From Gammaproteobacteria bacterium (GTDB taxonomy: Bacteria; Pseudomonadota; Gammaproteobacteria; Steroidobacterales; Woeseiaceae): DNA of 64,000 nucleotides. The translations under genes were made by a program, and so were the position numbers. Shown piece after piece: positions 63,028-64,000 of this stretch (position 1 is the stretch's first letter; each line of letters opens with the position of its first letter). The notes under the pieces were generated by a model that made no database searches, was not told the origin of the DNA, and saw only the letters and a list, made by a program, of their open reading frames with translations. Where the stretch lies: contig JAUHZT010000002.1 in assembly GCA_030425905.1 (NCBI GenBank), forward strand, positions 1 through 64,000. Reading direction: 5' to 3'.

Positions 63028-63515
63028 CCCAAGCTTCGAAGAGCCCGCGAGACTCCGCTATCGATCAAAACGTGCACAAGGTCTTTCCCAACGACCTGAA
63101 TTCCGAATACACGGTGTTTGGCGGCCTGGTAATGGGGCTGTGCGACAGGACCGCATTGATTGTTGCCGAGCGGCACAGCGGCCGAACCTGCGTTACGGCA
63201 GCGGTCGACAGCCTGAATTTTCTGGCGCCGGCACGTTCGGGCGAGACGCTGATCGTCAAGGCCTCAGTTAACCGAACGTGGAACAGTTCGATGGAAATCG
63301 GGGTGTACGTAGCCGCAGAGAACAGCCACAGCGGTGAACGCCGGCACGTGGTGTCGGCCTACCTGACGTTTGTGGCACTTGATGAGTCGGGGCGGCCCGT
63401 CGCAGTGCCGGCATTGCGACCGGAATCTGCCGTCGAACGGCGTCGTTACGAAGCGGCTGAACGACGCCGCAATGCGCGCCTTGCGGCGCGGGCGGAAGCG
63501 TCGGCGAGATCGTAA
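63024..63515 (+). CDS. Acyl-CoA thioesterase, hotdog fold (YciA/BFIT type)
   Basis: A 163 aa protein with FPNDLNSEYTVFGGLVMGLCD, where the Asn/Asp-x-x-Asn stretch and GG helix mark the family, and VTAAVDSLNFLAPARSGETL as the second signature. The tail is Arg/Ala-rich. It hydrolyses acyl-CoAs in the cytoplasm. The ATGA overlap with the CoA-transferase gene means the two are translationally coupled. Confidence 0.88.
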   Translation: MTQASKSPRDSAIDQNVHKVFPNDLNSEYTVFGGLVMGLCDRTALIVAERHSGRTCVTAAVDSLNFLAPARSGETLIVKASVNRTWNSSMEIGVYVAAENSHSGERRHVVSAYLTFVALDESGRPVAVPALRPESAVERRRYEAAERRRNARLAARAEASARS

Positions 63516-63517
63516 CG

Positions 63518-63976
63518 CTAGGCGTTGCGGCTGGCCTCGAACTTGAGCCCCATGACCCGCCCGCGGCTGACGTACAGCAGGTCGCTGATCTTGAGAATCA
63601 GCGAGTCTTCATACTTGTCGAGCTGACCGTCAGCGTAGGCGACCTCCCAAAGCAGCCGTACTATGTCGGCTTTCTCGTCCTCACCCAGATTCCGGTGCAG
63701 TAGCTGGGTCGTTTCATGCAGCGACACGAGTTCATCTGCCTGGCTGTCTGCGGACTTGACCAGGCGGGCCGCGTCATCGTCCGAAAGCTTGAAGCGCTTG
63801 GCCATGAGTTCGATGACGCGTTGCATTTCGAGCTCGTCAAATACCTGGTCAGCGCGTGCGACGTCGACCAACAGTAGCGCGGTCGCGGTGCGCAAGGCCT
63901 GCTCACGGTCGCCAGGTCTGTCCTGCTCCGCGCTGCGCGCACTTGCAAGCAGTTTGTCGAGCCAGCTTCTTAGCAT
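63518..63976 (-). CDS. TerB-family protein
   Basis: A 152 aa helical protein of the TerB/DjlA-N type. The repeated acidic helix pairs LLLVDVARADQVFDELEMQRV and LLWEVAYADGQLDKYEDSLI carry the metal-binding Asp/Glu pairs of the fold. TerB domains occur in tellurite resistance, DjlA chaperones and membrane-linked stress responses. No other ter gene is near, so tellurite resistance should not be assumed. It converges with the thioesterase gene 2 bp away. Confidence 0.85.
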   Translation of the reverse strand: MLRSWLDKLLASARSAEQDRPGDREQALRTATALLLVDVARADQVFDELEMQRVIELMAKRFKLSDDDAARLVKSADSQADELVSLHETTQLLHRNLGEDEKADIVRLLWEVAYADGQLDKYEDSLILKISDLLYVSRGRVMGLKFEASRNA

Positions 63977-64000
63977 CGCAGCCTCTGCGCCTCAGTCGGC

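Noticed and set aside
63518-63976. Tellurite-resistance operon
   Set aside because: Only a lone TerB fold is present, without terC, terD or terZ. The fold alone does not show tellurite resistance.

Overview
The window reads as a chromosomal stretch of a Gram-negative heterotroph, most likely a gammaproteobacterium. The clues are large TonB-dependent receptors, a HexR-controlled zwf-pgl-edd cluster, a GntR-led prpBCD operon, Tat-exported flavoproteins and many lipoproteins. A placement near the Woeseiales/Steroidobacterales type of marine or soil gammaproteobacteria is only a guess. I saw no rRNA, tRNA, CRISPR array, transposase or prophage gene. Coding density is high and most genes sit in short operons.

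Layout. 1-3847: the 3' end of a SCO-like copper chaperone, an exported Rossmann-fold protein and a TonB receptor. 4085-9022: hexR divergent from zwf-pgl-edd (upper Entner-Doudoroff pathway), with a palindromic HexR-type operator lying on the hexR start codon. 9093-11387: AraC-type pobR divergent from pobA (4-hydroxybenzoate to protocatechuate). 11534-15765: gntR-prpB-prpC-prpD, the methylcitrate cycle for propionyl-CoA, with two TTGTTAACA operators. 15895-27620: single genes, including an exported SAM hydroxide adenosyltransferase, an MDR oxidoreductase, a sirtuin, a Rieske oxygenase, a bactofilin, a spermidine-dehydrogenase-like flavoprotein, an NhaC-type antiporter, a cupin and an amidohydrolase lipoprotein.

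27749-45811 is the most coherent region. It holds a purple-acid-phosphatase-like lipoprotein divergent from a two-domain beta-propeller phytase, followed by an organophosphate:phosphate (GlpT-type) antiporter, a small lipoprotein and an inositol-monophosphatase-family enzyme. A complete-looking set for myo-inositol breakdown follows (iolE, iolD, iolC fused to a DUF2090 aldolase-like domain, iolB, two Gfo/Idh/MocA dehydrogenases), then an RpiR-family regulator and a divergent TonB receptor. Two near-identical AT-rich operator-like sites (29076-29119 and 40819-40860) sit in front of the phosphatase/phytase pair and in front of the inositol operon. I infer one regulon that takes phytate from outside the cell to central metabolism, with at least one intermediate possibly imported while still phosphorylated.

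45997-56091: a thiolase, a PKD-domain lipoprotein, a second Tat flavoprotein paralogue divergent from a di-heme cytochrome, a membrane protein and a large exported protein of unknown function. 56208-61101: a TIR-TM-TPR protein divergent from a protein with two tandem SLOG-like domains and four predicted membrane helices. This is a candidate nucleotide-signalling (possibly anti-phage) pair that resembles Thoeris in logic but not in gene content. 61141-63976: a CoA-transferase/hydrolase, a hotdog thioesterase and a TerB-like protein.
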